A DNA stretch of 64,000 nucleotides, from positions 56,302-120,301 of the forward strand of contig CAZNPW010000001.1 of the NCBI GenBank assembly GCA_964575185.1, written 5' to 3'. The DNA comes from CAZNPW01 sp964575185 (lineage in GTDB: Bacteria; Pseudomonadota; Alphaproteobacteria; Rhodobacterales; Rhodobacteraceae). The notes under the pieces are model-generated. The model had not been told where the DNA came from. It ran no database searches and saw only the letters and a list, made by a program, of their open reading frames with translations. The position numbers and the translations under genes were made by a program. Shown here one piece after another: positions 61,579 through 64,000 of this stretch; the stretch's first letter is position 1, and each line of letters starts with the position of its first letter.

Positions 61579-62514
61579 ATGACGACCAAGATCATCATCG
61601 ACACCGACCCCGGCCAGGACGACGCCGTGGCCATCCTGCTCGCCCTGGCCTCGCCCGAGATCGAGGTCCTGGCCCTTACAACCGTGGCGGGAAACGTGCC
61701 GCTGGACCTGACCAGCCGGAACGCCCGCGTGATCGTCGCGCTGGCGGGGGCGGAGGTGCCGGTCCATGCGGGCTGCGACCGGCCGATGACGCGGGCGCTG
61801 GTGACGGCGGAGCATGTGCACGGCAAGACCGGGCTCGACGGGGCCGACCTGCCCGAGCCCGACGCGCCGCTGGCCGCGGGCCATGCGGTCGATGCGATCA
61901 TCGCCATCCTGCGGCGCGAGCCTGCGGGGACGGTCACGCTCTGCCCGCTGGGGCCGCTGACCAACATCGCGACGGCCTTCCGCAAGGCCCCCGACGTCGT
62001 GGCGCGGGTGGCGGGGATCGTGCTGATGGGCGGGGCCTATTTCGAGGTCGGCAACATCACCCCGGCGGCGGAGTTCAACATCTACGTCGACCCGGAGGCG
62101 GCCGAGATCGTGATGCGGTCGGGCTGCCCGATCACCGTCGCCTCGCTGGATGTCACCCACAAGGCGCTGACCTCGGCCGGCTGGATCGCGGGGATGCGGG
62201 CCCTGGGCACGCGGACGGGCGCGGCGGTGGCGGGGTGGACGGACTTCTTCGAGCGCTTCGACACGGCCAAATACGGCACGGACGGCGCGCCGCTGCACGA
62301 CCCGCTGGTGGTGGCCTGGCTGTTGCGGCCGGACCTCTTCACCGGCCGGCAGGTCAACGTCGAGATCGAGACGGCGAGCGAGCTGACGCGCGGCATGACC
62401 GTCGCCGACTGGTGGGGCGTGACCGACCGGCCGAAGAACGCCTTCTGGCTGGGCACGGTGGACCGCGACGGGTTCTTCGCGCTGCTGACCGAAAGGCTGG
62501 CGCGGCTGCCCTGA
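61579..62514 (+). CDS. Inosine/uridine-preferring nucleoside hydrolase family protein
   Basis: A 311-aa enzyme that splits the N-glycosidic bond of ribonucleosides. The Ca2+-binding DTDPGQDDAVAILLAL at residues 8-23 is exact, with the further segments GPLTNIATAF and the final Asp in HDPLVVAWLL near residue 237. Start ATG 61579 places this motif near the N-terminus; the open frame further upstream crosses the terminator at 61478-61503. The base specificity is unknown. It is convergent with gyrB. Confidence 0.93.
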   Translation: MTTKIIIDTDPGQDDAVAILLALASPEIEVLALTTVAGNVPLDLTSRNARVIVALAGAEVPVHAGCDRPMTRALVTAEHVHGKTGLDGADLPEPDAPLAAGHAVDAIIAILRREPAGTVTLCPLGPLTNIATAFRKAPDVVARVAGIVLMGGAYFEVGNITPAAEFNIYVDPEAAEIVMRSGCPITVASLDVTHKALTSAGWIAGMRALGTRTGAAVAGWTDFFERFDTAKYGTDGAPLHDPLVVAWLLRPDLFTGRQVNVEIETASELTRGMTVADWWGVTDRPKNAFWLGTVDRDGFFALLTERLARLP

Positions 62515-62536
62515 GGGCCGGCCCGCGCAGCCGGCC

Positions 62537-64000
<1,464 letters not shown>

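Overview
The window is 64 kb of very GC-rich DNA (about 70% G+C by eye), almost fully coding, and reads as an ordinary chromosomal segment of an alphaproteobacterium of the Rhodobacteraceae type. Supporting signs are a recA promoter carrying the GTTC-N7-GATC SOS box described for Rhodobacter sphaeroides, an iolR-C-D-E-B inositol operon with an IolC-DUF2090 fusion, the order nnr/glnB/glnA, the block fabZ-lpxA-lpxI-lpxB, and several small proteins that I associate with this family (DUF6280-like, PAS_5-like, TIGR03792-like). Genus and species cannot be named from the sequence alone. No rRNA, tRNA, CRISPR array, intact insertion sequence, prophage or plasmid function was seen.

Layout. 0-2 kb: an orphan peptide-type ABC binding protein. 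2-8.3 kb: the myo-inositol operon iolR-iolC-iolD-iolE-iolB (minus strand) with two GGAA-N6-TTCC operators. 8.4-12 kb: an L,D-transpeptidase, a D-lyxose isomerase-like cupin, and a MATE pump divergent from its likely TetR regulator across two operators. 12-16.7 kb: the metabolite-repair enzyme Nnr and the nitrogen pair glnB-glnA. 16.7-19.1 kb: anmK and tyrS. 19.3-30.4 kb: a complete glycogen operon, glgP-glgB-glgC-glgA-glgX-pgm, preceded by two LacI-type operator palindromes. 30.5-33.6 kb: a BDH2-like dehydrogenase, an SGNH hydrolase and small conserved proteins, one of them PopZ-like. 33.6-42.2 kb: tolC, pcm, typA, alaS, recA. 42.4-47 kb: sulfotransferase, a squalene/phytoene-synthase-like protein, cimA, cysS. 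47-50.5 kb: a Fur/Mur-type regulator with two coupled DMT transporters, then eno. 51-57.4 kb: beta-carbonic anhydrase, lipid A genes (lpxB, lpxI, lpxA, fabZ), a gamma-carbonic-anhydrase-like protein, gmk and yicC. 57.6-64 kb: PAS protein, M20 amidohydrolase, mazG, an iron binding protein, a nucleoside hydrolase, and the 3' part of gyrB running off the window.

How the genes work together. The inositol operon encodes most of the route from inosose to central metabolism; iolG, iolA and an uptake system are not in the window. The glycogen operon holds synthesis (GlgC, GlgA, GlgB), breakdown (GlgP, GlgX) and the phosphoglucomutase that links glucose-1-P to glucose-6-P. Stop-start overlaps of four bases (ATGA or GTGA) are common and indicate tight translational coupling.

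I found no convincing new multi-gene system such as a defence cassette. The most unusual signals lie at the DNA level. First, alaS and cysS, about 5 kb apart, both change abruptly to lower G+C and different codon use at a domain boundary and keep that composition to their stop codons, suggesting replacement of their 3' domains. Second, several families of short palindromic repeats sit in and around genes and supply stop codons, C-termini or, in nnr, an in-frame 53-codon insertion. Third, an approximately 100-bp repeat carrying terminator-like hairpins is tandemly repeated four times behind eno.
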